From assembly GCA_963693285.1 (NCBI GenBank), contig OY848924.1, positions 5,477,842-5,541,841 on the forward strand: 64,000 nt of DNA, read 5' to 3'. The notes beneath the pieces were generated by a model. The model saw only the letters and a list, made by a program, of their open reading frames with translations, was not told the origin of the DNA and ran no database searches. Shown one piece after another: positions 63,276 to 64,000 of this stretch; positions within the stretch are counted from its first letter, which is position 1; each line of letters starts with the position of its first letter. The DNA is from Xestospongia muta. Its lineage: Eukaryota > Porifera > Demospongiae > Haplosclerida > Petrosiidae. A program made the translations under genes and the position numbers.

Positions 63276-64000
63276 AGCTTTGTTTCTGCTGGCATCTTTT
63301 GGCACTAAACATCCTATCAGAACTTCAGTAATTGATACAGCTATATTGTAATTATAGAGAGCTCATAATTAATGACAACTGAATCTACAACAATGAACTT
63401 ACAAACTGTTACCAGAAAATGTTGTCAGGTATCAGACTACCATTTTTGTTGTTGTGGAAGTTTAAAAGATGGTGGTGAGACTGAAAGACTCCAGGGAGAT
63501 AGATGATCCATGATATAGAGCAGCAAACATAGAAAAGAAAGAAAATACATTATTCGTCCAAACTCACCACCAAAAGAAACATCTTCAATATAATATATAT
63601 GCCTAAAACACAATAAATCTATTATATACTAACATTTGTTATCAGCTATAACTTACAAGTAGTCAGTGTTTTTTGTACATATATATAGATCTCACAGATC
63701 ACCAGGAATATGTTAACCTAATAATTATAAAGAAAAGAGAAGTGATTATTACTGCATGTACAATATATCAAACTTACAAGGTAACAGTTACCAGAGAATG
63801 TGATCAGATCATCTTAGATAGTAACTATATAACTACACAATGGAATATAGCGTTGGCTAACATTGGTTAAAATGTTATATACACAACTCATAACCAGTTT
63901 AGCATGACTAGAAATATAACATCACAAAGCACAGTAATAGGCAAATGATCATGTATTTAGTAAGCAAACAGTTAACTGAATTGAGCCAATTAAAGTAAAA

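Larger units (their letters stand above)
58245..64000. repeat. Satellite-rich duplicon, second copy
   Basis: Matches 37326-42520 from 58251 to the right edge, at an offset of 20,921 bp at the left end growing to about 21,480 at the right end because the arrays are longer. It continues beyond the window. Confidence 0.9.

Overview
This window is eukaryotic. Genes are split into many short exons with GT..AG introns, often only 50-400 bp, in AT-rich DNA full of microsatellites, minisatellites and recent segmental duplications. Compact introns, a large ankyrin gene, a divergent IP3-receptor family, a death-domain relic and TTF/hAT-like relics fit an early-branching animal. A demosponge of the Amphimedon type is my best guess, but this is inference and not proven here.

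Layout. (1) 1-10391, minus strand: an ankyrin-repeat gene running off the left edge. It has a start exon, two sibling linker exons and 15 exons that each encode exactly one 33-residue repeat. A 3.6-kb block of it is duplicated in tandem, and a TTF zinc-finger relic lies antisense in intron 1. (2) 10.4-14.8 kb: intergenic, with a stray fragment of IP3-receptor intron/exon and a decayed non-LTR retrotransposon. (3) 14984-30795, plus strand: a 71-exon gene for a divergent inositol trisphosphate receptor (copy A). It is readable from start to stop except for one deletion that leaves an in-frame stop at 22519-22521. (4) 30.8-36.9 kb: minisatellites, a MITE-like inverted-repeat element and unidentified coding relics. 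(5) 36930-42520: a small receptor fragment (copy C) followed by a satellite-rich duplicon. (6) 42.7-45.0 kb: more tandem arrays. (7) 45862-46841: the first two exons of a mitochondrial ATP synthase OSCP-like gene, cut short. (8) 47172-55724: receptor copy B, a 3'-truncated pseudogene with many lesions. (9) 55.7-58.2 kb: a decayed death-domain exon. (10) 58245-64000: the second copy of the satellite-rich duplicon.

The central story is repeated segmental duplication of an IP3-receptor locus. Copies A and B carry different, complementary deletions, so each preserves exons the other has lost. Copy A keeps the pore domain, but its selectivity-filter segment is not the canonical glycine-rich type. 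Gene models were read by eye from splice sites, phase and conservation between copies. No database search was possible.
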